The notes under the pieces are model-generated. The model did not search any database and was not told where the DNA came from. It worked only from the letters and a program-made list of their open reading frames with translations. This document shows, piece after piece, positions 17,012 through 25,421 of a DNA stretch of 64,000 nt. How positions within the stretch are numbered: the stretch's first letter is position 1; every line of letters starts with the position of its first letter. The stretch is from JAJFJD01 sp965228425 (GTDB taxonomy: Bacteria > Pseudomonadota > Alphaproteobacteria > UBA8366): contig OZ245815.1 of the NCBI GenBank assembly GCA_965228425.1, forward strand, positions 2,914,001 to 2,978,000, given 5' to 3'. The position numbers and the translations under genes were made by a program.

Positions 17012-18028
17012 ATGACCAAGGGATGGACCGGCTGGGTTGTGATGGCGGGGTTGGCGCTTGCCGTATTGTCCATGACCTACCTGACCGCGCCGGAAGTACG
17101 CCGCGCCTCCTTCTGGGGCGACGGATGGCAGGCGAAGCCATTGGCCGACCGGGTCAGCGTGCTGCCGGCCGACGCGCTGCCGTCGCTCCGCGACGGTCTC
17201 AGCGACCATCATTTCATCAGTCAGGTCGTGCCGGCCAAGAATGCCAAATACGTCATCCAGGATGTGCAGCGCGCCATCGGGGATATGCCGCAGGAGGTGC
17301 GCGATCTCGTCAGGGACCGGCTGGTGGGCATCTATCTCGTCGAAGGGCTCGCCCAAAGCGAGAAGTCCGATAGCCTGGGCATGGCGTTCGAGGTGCAGGG
17401 ATTTTGGCGCCAGCATGTCGGCACCGTAATCCTGATCGACCGCAACGACACCGACAAACGGGCGAACGAGGCGATGGCCGGCATGGAATATGTCCCGTCG
17501 CGGGACTATCGCGGCATGGCGGTCGCGCCGCGGCTTGCGCGCCGAGGCGAAAACGACCGTGTGACCACGCTCCGCTATGTGTTGTTGCACGAGTTCGGCC
17601 ATTTGGTCGATTTCGAACGCGATATCGTGTCCGGTTGGTTTTCGCATGACCATGCGCATCCCGATTGCGCCTTCGCCTGCCTGTCGTGGATAAATCCGGA
17701 CCGTCATCGCTATTCCCGGTATCTGAACTCGGCGATGAGCCAGGTGCAGTCGGGCAATCACGACGATTATGTGCGGTCCTTGCCCGACACGTTCCAGCGG
17801 CTCGAAAAATCGAATTTTCCGTCGCTTTACGCGACCACGATGCCGGCCGAGGATTTCGCGGAGAGCTTCGCCATGTATGTCCACACGGTCCTGATGCGGC
17901 GGCCGTGGGAGCTGACGCTGCGAAAGAACGGCACGATCGTCGGCACGCTCGGCTCGTGCTTCACCGACGGCCGGTGCCGCGACAAACGGGACTATTTCGA
18001 CCGGTTGTTCGCCGAAGCGCGCCAATAA
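17012..18028 (+). CDS. Putative membrane-anchored zinc metallopeptidase (HEFGH zincin)
   Basis: 338-residue protein. A single N-terminal membrane helix (about residues 6-25) acts as anchor or signal. The zinc-binding motif HEFGH is at residues 193-197, inside YVLLHEFGHLVDFE, and a second acid, Glu284 in EDFAESFAMYV, is placed as the third zinc ligand of gluzincin-type enzymes such as the lethal-factor-like fold. The N-terminal 110 residues match the preceding lipoprotein. Four cysteines in the C-terminal half (CAFAC and the pair near CFTDGRC) suggest oxidising periplasmic conditions. ATG 17012 has AGGTGG 7 nt upstream (16999-17004). Substrate unknown; peptidase activity is inferred from the motif. 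Confidence 0.78.
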   Translation: MTKGWTGWVVMAGLALAVLSMTYLTAPEVRRASFWGDGWQAKPLADRVSVLPADALPSLRDGLSDHHFISQVVPAKNAKYVIQDVQRAIGDMPQEVRDLVRDRLVGIYLVEGLAQSEKSDSLGMAFEVQGFWRQHVGTVILIDRNDTDKRANEAMAGMEYVPSRDYRGMAVAPRLARRGENDRVTTLRYVLLHEFGHLVDFERDIVSGWFSHDHAHPDCAFACLSWINPDRHRYSRYLNSAMSQVQSGNHDDYVRSLPDTFQRLEKSNFPSLYATTMPAEDFAESFAMYVHTVLMRRPWELTLRKNGTIVGTLGSCFTDGRCRDKRDYFDRLFAEARQ

Positions 18029-18169
18029 AAACACTTATTCCTCCTGGTCACCGTCCGGTTCCGCTGGCGACTGGCCATCGCCGCAGAAATCCCTTAGGAA
18101 TTGCGGTCGGTGGCTCTGTTCACTACAGCGAAATCACGGAAAGAAAACAGGTCTCACAGGAGGAGTCTC

Positions 18170-19885
18170 ATGGCCTTCGACAAGTCGAAGTTGCCCAGCC
18201 GGTATGTATCCGTCGGGCCCGAAAGCGCACCGCATCGTTCCTACTACTACGCGATGGGCATGACGGAAGAAGAAATCGCCCAGCCGTTCGTCGGTGTCGC
18301 GACATGCTGGAACGAGGCCGCGCCGTGCAATATTTCGCTGAACCGGCAAGCGCAGGCCGTGAAGCTGGGCGTCAAGGCGAAGAAGGGCACGCCCCGCGAA
18401 TTCACCACGATCACCGTGACCGATGGCATCGCCATGGGGCATGCGGGCATGAAAAGTTCGCTGGTCAGCCGCGATCTGATCGCGGACTCGGTCGAACTGA
18501 CCATGCGGGGGCATTGCTACGATGCGATGGTGACCCTCGCGGGCTGCGACAAGTCGCTGCCGGGCATGATGATGGTGATGGTGCGGCTGAACGTACCGTC
18601 GATCTTCATGTATGGCGGATCGATTCTGCCGGGCCGCTTCAAGGGGCGCGACGTTACGGTGCAGGATGTATTCGAAGCCGTTGGTGCGCACAGCGCCGGC
18701 GAGATGTCGGACGAGGATTTGCACTTGATGGAATGCGTGGCCTGTCCGTCGGCCGGGTCATGCGGCGGCCAGTTCACCGCGAATACCATGGCCTGCGTTT
18801 CCGAAGCGATCGGCCTTGCAGTTCCTGGGTCCGCGGGTGCGCCTGCGCCCTATGACTCGCGCGATGCCTATGCGGAAGCATCCGGCGGCATGGTCATGGA
18901 TTTGCTGGAGAAGAACATCCGTCCGCGCGACATTGTCACAAAGGATGCCTTGATCAATGCGGCGCGCATCATCGCCTGTTCCGGCGGGTCGACCAACGGC
19001 GGATTGCATCTGCCGGCGATCGCCAACGAGGCCGGCATCGATTTCGACCTGTTCGACGTGGCCGATATCTTCAAGGACACGCCCTATATTGCCGACTTAA
19101 AACCCGGCGGAAAATATGTCGCCAAGGACATGTACGAGATCGGCGGCGTGCCGGTTCTGATGAAGGCGTTGCTCGACGGCGGCTACATGAACGGGGACTG
19201 CATGACGGTCACCGGCAAGACCATCGGCGAAAACTTGGAAGGCGTGAAGGTCCCCGGCGACCAGGATATCATCTACTCGACCGCCAAGCCGATCACCCCG
19301 ACCGGTGGTGTCGTTGGCCTGAAAGGCAATCTCGCGCCGGACGGGGCCATCGTGAAGGTCGCCGGCATGGATACGCTGAAGTTCAGCGGCCCGGCCCGGG
19401 TGTTCGATTGCGAGGAGGACGCCTTCGCCTGCGTGGAAGAGCGCAGCTATAAGGAAGGCGAGGTCTTCGTCATCCGCTACGAGGGGCCGAAGGGTGGTCC
19501 CGGTATGCGCGAGATGCTGTCGACGACGGCGGCGCTCTACGGCCAGGGGATGGGCGACAAGGTCGCGCTGATCACCGATGGCCGTTTCTCGGGCGCGACA
19601 CGGGGCTTCTGTATCGGCCATGTCGGCCCTGAAGCCGCGGTCGGCGGGCCGATCGGCTTGCTGAAGGACGGTGACGTGATCACCATCGACGCGGTCGAGG
19701 GAACACTCGACGTAGACCTCAGCGAGGAGGATCTGGCCGAGCGCCGCAAGAGTTGGAAACCGCGCGAGCATGACTATCAGTCGGGTGCGCTATGGCGTTA
19801 TGCGCAGACCGTAGGCGATGCCCGCGGCGGGGCGGTCACGCATCCCGGCGCCAAGGCGGAAAAGCACGTCTACGCCGATATCTAG
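18170..19885 (+). CDS. ilvD: Dihydroxy-acid dehydratase
   Basis: 571-residue IlvD/Edd-family Fe-S dehydratase making 2-oxo acids for branched-chain amino acids and pantothenate. Conserved cysteines occur as Cys46 and Cys53 in CWNEAAPCN, Cys126 in GCDKSLPG, and Cys192 and Cys198 in CPSAGSCGG. The ligand set fits a dehydratase cluster. QFTANTMACVSEAIGLA and the C-terminal TDGRFSGATRGFCIGHV are characteristic of IlvD. The length suits IlvD, but sugar-acid dehydratases of the same family cannot be fully excluded by eye. ATG 18170 has GGAGGAG 5 nt upstream (18159-18165); an in-frame start at 18101 lacks such a site. It reads toward an LLM oxidoreductase 33 bp downstream. Confidence 0.92.
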   Translation: MAFDKSKLPSRYVSVGPESAPHRSYYYAMGMTEEEIAQPFVGVATCWNEAAPCNISLNRQAQAVKLGVKAKKGTPREFTTITVTDGIAMGHAGMKSSLVSRDLIADSVELTMRGHCYDAMVTLAGCDKSLPGMMMVMVRLNVPSIFMYGGSILPGRFKGRDVTVQDVFEAVGAHSAGEMSDEDLHLMECVACPSAGSCGGQFTANTMACVSEAIGLAVPGSAGAPAPYDSRDAYAEASGGMVMDLLEKNIRPRDIVTKDALINAARIIACSGGSTNGGLHLPAIANEAGIDFDLFDVADIFKDTPYIADLKPGGKYVAKDMYEIGGVPVLMKALLDGGYMNGDCMTVTGKTIGENLEGVKVPGDQDIIYSTAKPITPTGGVVGLKGNLAPDGAIVKVAGMDTLKFSGPARVFDCEEDAFACVEERSYKEGEVFVIRYEGPKGGPGMREMLSTTAALYGQGMGDKVALITDGRFSGATRGFCIGHVGPEAAVGGPIGLLKDGDVITIDAVEGTLDVDLSEEDLAERRKSWKPREHDYQSGALWRYAQTVGDARGGAVTHPGAKAEKHVYADI

Positions 19886-19918
19886 GTTGGTTATGTCCGA
19901 ATTGCGGTCGGGGACGCG

Positions 19919-20992
19919 ATGGTGAAAATCTGGAACCACAGCGCCGCGTTGCCGCGCGGCATCATGAGAGTCGCACGGGATACCGAGGACAAGGGGTGGG
20001 ACGGCCTTTCCGTCGTCGATTCCCAGAACCTGTCGGGCGATCCTTATGTCTCGCTCGCGATGGCGGCGACGGTGACCGAGCGGATCGGGCTCGGTACGTC
20101 GGTGACCAACTCCGTGACCCGGGTCGCGGCCGCAACGGCCACGTCGATCACCAGCGTCGACCGGGTATCCGGCGGGCGGGCGGTTCTCGGCATCGGCCGG
20201 GGTGACTCCGCCCTTGCTCATCTCGGCAGGGGGCCGGCGCGGCTGAAACAGTTCGAGACCTATCTTCGTCACCTACAGACATACCTGCGGGGCGAGGCGG
20301 TGCCCTTCGGCGAGATCGAGATGCCCGACAGCGTGGCCCCGGCGGTGGATAGTCTCAAGCTGGCCGATTCCCCCGACGACAGCCGGATCGACTGGATGGC
20401 GGGCGGGCACAAACCGCCGGTCGAGGTGGCGGCGAGCGGGGAGAAAGTGATCGAGCTGTCGGCGCTGTATGCGGACAGGCTTATGTTCACGCTGGGGGCA
20501 GACAAGGATCGTATCGCCTGGGGTATCGACCTGGCGAAGGCGGCGCGCGCGAAGGCCGGGCTGGACCCGGACGGCATCGCCTTCGGCGCTTACATCAATT
20601 GCGTCTGCCACCCCGATCTTAGCGTGGCGCGCACCCTCGTGAAGGGCGGCCTAACGACTTTCGCCCGATTCTCGGTGATGCATGGCAAGACTTCCGGACC
20701 CGTTTCCCCGGCGATGGAGACGGCGCTGCAGACCCTGCGCGAGAACTACGACATGCGGAAACACACCCATGGCGATTCCCGGCAGGCCGACACACTGACG
20801 CCTGAATTCATCGATCACTTCGCGGTGGTCGGCGCGCCCGACCACTGCATCGAACGGTTGCAGGAACTCGCCGCGCTCGGCCTCGACAAGTTCTCGATGG
20901 GCGGCAACATCCGGCTGACCCAAACGCCGGAAGGCGTCGAGGCGAAGGCATTGCTGGAGCAAGAGGTGTTGCCGGTATTGCAGGCCGCCTAA
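19919..20992 (+). CDS. LLM-class (luciferase-like) flavin-dependent oxidoreductase
   Basis: 357-residue TIM-barrel protein of the bacterial luciferase-like monooxygenase family (F420- or FMN-using). Evidence is GWDGLSVVDSQNLSGDPYVSLA, then ERIGLGTSVTNSVTR, then SGGRAVLGIGRGDSA, and a C-terminal FAVVGAPDHCIERLQEL typical of the family. It is clearly paralogous to the enzyme at 25422, which shares DSQ-x-L, SVTNxxTR and SGGRAxLGIxxGDSA. The substrate cannot be read. It sits 33 bp after ilvD and overlaps the convergent small lipoprotein gene by 4 bp. Start ATG 19919 has GGGG a few nt upstream. Confidence 0.85.
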   Translation: MVKIWNHSAALPRGIMRVARDTEDKGWDGLSVVDSQNLSGDPYVSLAMAATVTERIGLGTSVTNSVTRVAAATATSITSVDRVSGGRAVLGIGRGDSALAHLGRGPARLKQFETYLRHLQTYLRGEAVPFGEIEMPDSVAPAVDSLKLADSPDDSRIDWMAGGHKPPVEVAASGEKVIELSALYADRLMFTLGADKDRIAWGIDLAKAARAKAGLDPDGIAFGAYINCVCHPDLSVARTLVKGGLTTFARFSVMHGKTSGPVSPAMETALQTLRENYDMRKHTHGDSRQADTLTPEFIDHFAVVGAPDHCIERLQELAALGLDKFSMGGNIRLTQTPEGVEAKALLEQEVLPVLQAA

Positions 20993-21243
20993 GGCAGTTT
21001 GCACACTGGCACGCACACCATGATGCAGGGTTGTTGGCCCGTGTTCCGGCAGGCCGAGGCGCAAGGGTCGAATTTGCCGGAACGGGCCTTGCACCAATCC
21101 CTTTTTCCGATCTCGCATTCCCGCGTGTCGGCGATCCATTTTCCGCCGGAAGCAGTGCAGGATTTGGCAATCGTCTGGTCCGCCTCCGACGCGCAGGCGG
21201 CGATGACGATAACGCAGGTGGCGGCGAGCAGTCGCGCAAACAT
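20989..21243 (-). CDS. Small cysteine-rich lipoprotein, unknown function
   Basis: 84-residue predicted lipoprotein: signal helix MFARLLAATCVIVIAAC with the lipobox IAAC, and then eight further cysteines in about 65 residues. The pattern C-x10-15 spacing (SCTASGG, ECEIGKRDWCKA, CASAC, CIMVC, VCK) suggests several disulfides in an exported domain. No family is recognised. The ATG at 21241-21243 is taken rather than the longer frame, because the extension reads the terminator and intergenic DNA. It overlaps the convergent LLM oxidoreductase by 4 bp and is downstream of the AGCS transporter on the same strand, beyond a terminator hairpin. Confidence 0.72.
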   Translation of the reverse strand: MFARLLAATCVIVIAACASEADQTIAKSCTASGGKWIADTRECEIGKRDWCKARSGKFDPCASACRNTGQQPCIMVCVPVCKLP

Positions 21244-21290
21244 CGTCAAATGGCTTTCCCTATGGTGGACGGCGCCACGATAGCATGAGA

Positions 21291-21321
21291 AAGGCCCGGC
21301 CTCGCGGGGAGACCGGGCCTT
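21291..21321 (-). terminator. Rho-independent terminator of the AGCS transporter gene
   Basis: AAGGCCCGG (21291-21299) and CCGGGCCTT (21313-21321) are perfect 9-bp inverted repeats with a 13-nt loop. On the minus strand the stem is followed by TTTCTC, 23 bp beyond the transporter stop; on the plus strand TTTTCC follows, so it may work in both directions. Confidence 0.75.
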
Positions 21322-21343
21322 TTCCGTTAGGGTCGGGCGTTCC

Positions 21344-22852
21344 TTAGCCGCCCTTGAACCGCTTGATCTCACCGCTTTCGATACGGGCGAGATAGGAGTT
21401 CAGTTCCCGTTTCACGATAGGCGCCAGGAAATACAGTCCCAGAATGTTCGGCACGCAGATCAGGAAGACCAGCGCGTCGGAGATATCCAGGATCGGACCC
21501 AGTTGCACGATGCAGCCCAAGGCCACGAAGGCGCAGAAGATCAGCTTGTAGATCGTCTGCCCGCGCATGCTTTCACCGAAGATGTAGGTCCAGCCCTTCA
21601 GCCCGTAGTACGACCAGGAAATCATGGTCGAGAAGGCGAACAGGACCCCGGCGAAGGCCAGCGGAATCGGGAACCATGAAATCTGGCGCTCGAAGGCGGC
21701 GGATGTCATGGCGATGCCCTTGGCGTCCCCGGCGAAGTTGGGATCGGCCGCGGCCGTCGTGCCGATCACCAGTGCGGTGATCGTGCAGATGACGATCGTG
21801 TCGATGAACGGCTCGAGCAGCGACACCGTGCCTTCGGTGACCGGCTCGTTGGTCCGGACGGCGGAATGCGCGATCGAGGCGGAGCCGATGCCGGCTTCGT
21901 TCGAGAACACTGCCCGCTGGAAGCCGATGATCAGGGCGCCCAACGCACCGCCGGCCACGCCCTCGCCGGTCAACGCGCCGGTGAAGATGTTGGCGATTGC
22001 TTCGGGAATCACCGCCGCGTTCATGAAGATCACGATCAGCGCGAACACGCAGTAGAAGATCGCCATGAAGGGGACGATCTTTTCGGTGACACGGGCGATC
22101 GACTTGATGCCGCCGACGATCACGAGAAAGACGATGCCCGCCATGATCAGGCCGACCAGCCAGCCCAGCCCGTCGAGGCCGCCGCCGGCTACGTTGTTGA
22201 GCTGCACATAGGCCTGGTTCGACTGGAACATGTTGCCGATGCCGAGGGCGCCGATGAAGATGCCGATGGCGTAGAACAGGCCCAGGAACTTGCCGAGGCC
22301 GTCCATGCCGCGCTCGGAGAAGCCCTTGCGGAGATAGTACATTGGCCCGCCCGAGACGGAGCCGTCCGGGTTTTCGTTCCGGTATTTCACGCCGAGGGTA
22401 CATTCGACGAACTTCGTCGACATGCCCAGGAATCCGGCCATGATCAGCCAGAAGGTGGCGCCGGGACCGCCGACCGTCACCGCGACGGCGACACCGCCGA
22501 TGTTGCCGATGCCCACAGTGCCGGATACGGCGGTGGCCAAGGCCTGGAAATGCGAAACTTCACCGGCGTCCTTCGGGTTGGCGTAATCGCCGCGCACCAA
22601 CTCGATGGCGTGCTTGAAGCCGCGGATATTGATGAAGCCCATGTAGAACGTGAAAAACACCGCGCCGACGACCAGCCAGAGAACGACCAGCGGCAGTTGC
22701 GCCCCGAAGACCGGGATCTTGAAGAAGACGATTTTGCCGACCCAAGCGGCAATCGGTGCGGTTGCGGTGTTGATCGTTTCGTCGATACCGGCGGCATGCG
22801 CCGTTGCGGTCGCCAATAGCATGATGACCGCAGAAAGAACTATACGTTTCAT
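21344..22852 (-). CDS. AGCS-family alanine/glycine:cation symporter
   Basis: 502-residue polytopic inner-membrane transporter for sodium- or proton-coupled uptake of alanine, glycine or related D/L amino acids. The family signature is seen in GTVGIGNIGGVAVAVTVGGPG and in the middle region around FSNEAGIGSASIAHSAV. The N-terminal stretch looks like a signal peptide followed by a hydrophobic helix; the rest gives about ten further helices. The gene reads minus strand with the UspA gene 36 bp upstream, so the pair may be an operon. The substrate among AGCS members cannot be fixed from the sequence. A terminator follows. Confidence 0.92.
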   Translation of the reverse strand: MKRIVLSAVIMLLATATAHAAGIDETINTATAPIAAWVGKIVFFKIPVFGAQLPLVVLWLVVGAVFFTFYMGFINIRGFKHAIELVRGDYANPKDAGEVSHFQALATAVSGTVGIGNIGGVAVAVTVGGPGATFWLIMAGFLGMSTKFVECTLGVKYRNENPDGSVSGGPMYYLRKGFSERGMDGLGKFLGLFYAIGIFIGALGIGNMFQSNQAYVQLNNVAGGGLDGLGWLVGLIMAGIVFLVIVGGIKSIARVTEKIVPFMAIFYCVFALIVIFMNAAVIPEAIANIFTGALTGEGVAGGALGALIIGFQRAVFSNEAGIGSASIAHSAVRTNEPVTEGTVSLLEPFIDTIVICTITALVIGTTAAADPNFAGDAKGIAMTSAAFERQISWFPIPLAFAGVLFAFSTMISWSYYGLKGWTYIFGESMRGQTIYKLIFCAFVALGCIVQLGPILDISDALVFLICVPNILGLYFLAPIVKRELNSYLARIESGEIKRFKGG

Positions 22853-22888
22853 GACACCCCCCTTTGGTGTGTCCGGCTTGTTGATTTT

Positions 22889-23323
22889 TTATGGAACGAC
22901 TGTGACGGGTACAGGCGAGGTTTGGACGAGCGATCCAGCCACGCTGCCGAACAACAGTGATGCCACGCGCGATTGACCCTTGCGGCCGATGAAAATTTGC
23001 GTGGCGCCGCGATCCTTCGCGAGATCCACCAGCGTTTCCGATGGATGGCCGTGATGCACCACGACCTCCACATCCACGCCCTGGTCCTTTACCGATTTGG
23101 ATACCGGTCCAAGCACAGTGGACTGCGCACGTTCGATCTCCTCTTCGCGGCGTTTATGCCGTTCCGCCAGTTCGTCGGGCGTGTGGAAGCTGTAGGGCGA
23201 CCATTCGATAACGTAGGCGAGAACCAGCTTGGAGTTGCTGGCAAGCGCCCGTTCGGTCGCGAAATCTGCGGCTCGCACACTTCCCTCGCTGCCGTCAACG
23301 GCCACGAGAAACGTATTAGACAT
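22889..23323 (-). CDS. Universal stress protein (UspA family)
   Basis: 144-residue single-domain Usp protein. The N-terminal strand MSNTFLVAVDGSEGS and the C-terminal ATP-binding signature G-x2-G-x9-GS (GRKGQSRVASLLFGS) place it in the ATP-binding UspA subgroup. Usp proteins promote survival under stress, and family members sometimes regulate adjacent transporters. It lies 36 bp upstream of the AGCS transporter on the same strand, so a transport-linked role is possible. Start at ATG 23321-23323. Confidence 0.9.
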   Translation of the reverse strand: MSNTFLVAVDGSEGSVRAADFATERALASNSKLVLAYVIEWSPYSFHTPDELAERHKRREEEIERAQSTVLGPVSKSVKDQGVDVEVVVHHGHPSETLVDLAKDRGATQIFIGRKGQSRVASLLFGSVAGSLVQTSPVPVTVVP

Positions 23324-23489
23324 CGGTTTCCCCCTTCCGACATGCTTAGCCGTGGTCCAGGCCGAACGCGATCGTCCGGTCGTCGCCGGGCTTTCAGCTT
23401 TGTTACAGTAGCGTATCGGAATTGAGTTTGTGTAGCGCTAAAGTTGTGACCGTTGGAATTCCTACCGTCACCGCTTGTGTTCGACGTGC

Positions 23490-24149
23490 TCAGGCCTCGT
23501 CGTCGGCGAGGTTCAGCAATGTCGCATAGAGCTTTTCCGCGGTCGGGGAAAGCGTGGCATCCGCCCGCCGGACAAGGCCGATCGTCCGCACGATCTCGGG
23601 GGCGACGAGGGGGCGCGCGACAATCAGCGATTGGGCGCTGTCCGGCACGGCGGAGAGGGGCATTGCGCTGACGCCGACCCCGGCTTCCACCAAGGCGAGG
23701 GCGGTCGAAAGGTGGCGCGCCTCATAGGCCCAATCCATGGAAATTCGTGCTCGCGCCAGGGCGTTGTCGATCAACATGCGGTTCCCGCTGCCTTTCCAGA
23801 CGGCGATGAAACGTGTGGGATCGATATCGGTCCATTCGATCGCCGCCTTCTCCGCCAAAGGGTCATCCTGGCGCATCGCCAAGGCGAAACGGTCTTCGGC
23901 CAAGGGATGGAATTCGAAAGTCGAGTCCTGGGCGCCGATGAAATTGATCCCGAAATCCACATCGCCGTTGCCGACCGCGTCCAAGACTTCGCTGGCGGAA
24001 AGATCGCTGATCCGAATGCGGCCTTCATGGTCGGCCTCGCGAAAGGCGGCGATGGCGCGCGGCAAGATCGAGTGCGTCGCCGTCGGGATCGACGCGACGG
24101 TTACGGTTTCATCTGTTGCGCCGGTGGACTGCTGATCGATATCGGACAT
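23490..24149 (-). CDS. LysR-type effector-binding domain without its HTH domain (truncated LTTR)
   Basis: 219-residue product. From residue about 15 (ETVTVASIPTATHSILPRAI) to the end it is a plain LysR substrate-binding domain: DLSASEVLDAVGNGDVDFGIN, FALAMRQDDPLAEKA, and VEAGVGVSAMPLSAVP are all classic. A whole LTTR is about 300 residues with a winged HTH of about 60-90 residues in front. Here the HTH is absent: the open frame continues upstream, but neither that stretch nor other minus frames over 24150-24450 show an HTH. The gene is divergent from the GalD/PrpF gene, the usual position of an LTTR. It could be a decayed regulator or a working effector-only protein. Confidence 0.82.
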   Translation of the reverse strand: MSDIDQQSTGATDETVTVASIPTATHSILPRAIAAFREADHEGRIRISDLSASEVLDAVGNGDVDFGINFIGAQDSTFEFHPLAEDRFALAMRQDDPLAEKAAIEWTDIDPTRFIAVWKGSGNRMLIDNALARARISMDWAYEARHLSTALALVEAGVGVSAMPLSAVPDSAQSLIVARPLVAPEIVRTIGLVRRADATLSPTAEKLYATLLNLADDEA

Positions 24150-24318
24150 GCCGGCAAGAGTAAGTGCAATTGGGCGGTTTGCAAAATATGTTCGCCATCG
24201 AAACGTCGGTTTGAATTGAATACTTCCGGTCGATAAGGTGCAGAGGATGAACGGTTGCCCGCATAGGCGGCGGCCGATGGCGGATGACAAACTTTCAATC
24301 GGCAAAATTTGGCTCCTT

Positions 24319-25395
24319 ATGCCACTGCGTCCTATCCCTTGCCTGATTTTCCGGGGCGGAACCTCGAAGGGCCCGTTCTTCAATTCGGAGGATTTGCCGT
24401 CCGATCCGGAGGAACGAGCCCGCACCCTGCTTGCGGTTATGGGATCGCCCGACGCGCGGCAGATCGACGGTATCGGCGGTGCGGATTCGCTGACGAGCAA
24501 AGTCGCGATCGTTTCCGCATCGGAGCGGCCTGGCATCGATGTCGACTACTTGTTTGCGCAGGTCTCGATCGATCAGCCAGTTGTCGATATCGCGCCGTCC
24601 TGCGGCAACATGCTGTCGGGCATCGGTCCGTATGCCGTCGAAACCGGCATGATCAAACCGACATCCGAGCAAACCAGCGTGATGATCTATAACGTGAACA
24701 CCGGGGCGCGGATCGAGGCACGGATCGAAACACCCGATGGCGCCATGAACTACGACGGAACGGCGCAGATCGACGGAGTGCCCGGTGCGGCGGCGCCAGT
24801 TTACTTGAACTTCATGGACGTCGTGGGCGCGAAGACGGGTGCGCTGTTGCCGACAGGCAAGGTTATCGAGCGGATCAACGATCTGGACGCCACCTGTGTC
24901 GATGTCGCGATGCCGATGGTATTCTTGCGGGCTGCCGATTTCGGTTTGTCGGGATATGAGAGCCGGGACGAGATCAATCGCAATCGGGTGCTTTTCGAGC
25001 TTATAGAACCGGTCCGACTGGAAGCGGGGAAACGCATGGGCCTCGGCGACGTATCGGAGATGGTCATTCCGAAAGTGGGGCTCGTGGCACCGCCGGAGAA
25101 GGGCGGGGACATCTCCTCGCGTTATTTCACGCCATGGCAGGTCCACGCCGCCCATGCGGTTACCGGCGCGGTTTGTGTGGCGACGGCCTCGATGATCGAG
25201 GGGTCGGTGACGCATGAGCTGTGCCGGCCCGACCCATCCAATCCGCGCGACGTACAGATTGAGCATCCGTCGGGGCGGATCGACGTCCGGCTCGAAACCA
25301 GCGGCGCCGGGGCGGATCTGAATGTCGTGAGCGCCGGCATTCTCAGGACGACGCGCCTGATCATGCGCGGCGACGTGATGGTTCCGTCGCCGTAG
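24319..25395 (+). CDS. PrpF/GalD-family isomerase (4-oxalomesaconate tautomerase-like)
   Basis: 358-residue protein of the PrpF fold. The N-terminus MPLRPIPCLIFRGGTSKGPFF is the family hallmark and resembles GalD, the 4-oxalomesaconate tautomerase of gallate catabolism. GIGGADSLTSKVAIV and PSCGNMLSGIGPYAVE further support it. PrpF relatives act on 2-methyl-trans-aconitate. The conserved start fits ATG 24319; the frame is open upstream and GTG 24238, ATG 24247 and ATG 24277 are alternatives, so the start is uncertain. Nearby oxidoreductases and a decarboxylase suggest an organic-acid or aromatic pathway. The exact substrate is not readable. Confidence 0.82.
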   Translation: MPLRPIPCLIFRGGTSKGPFFNSEDLPSDPEERARTLLAVMGSPDARQIDGIGGADSLTSKVAIVSASERPGIDVDYLFAQVSIDQPVVDIAPSCGNMLSGIGPYAVETGMIKPTSEQTSVMIYNVNTGARIEARIETPDGAMNYDGTAQIDGVPGAAAPVYLNFMDVVGAKTGALLPTGKVIERINDLDATCVDVAMPMVFLRAADFGLSGYESRDEINRNRVLFELIEPVRLEAGKRMGLGDVSEMVIPKVGLVAPPEKGGDISSRYFTPWQVHAAHAVTGAVCVATASMIEGSVTHELCRPDPSNPRDVQIEHPSGRIDVRLETSGAGADLNVVSAGILRTTRLIMRGDVMVPSP

Positions 25396-25421
25396 GGCCA
25401 TTGCAAGGGAGCACGTATCGG

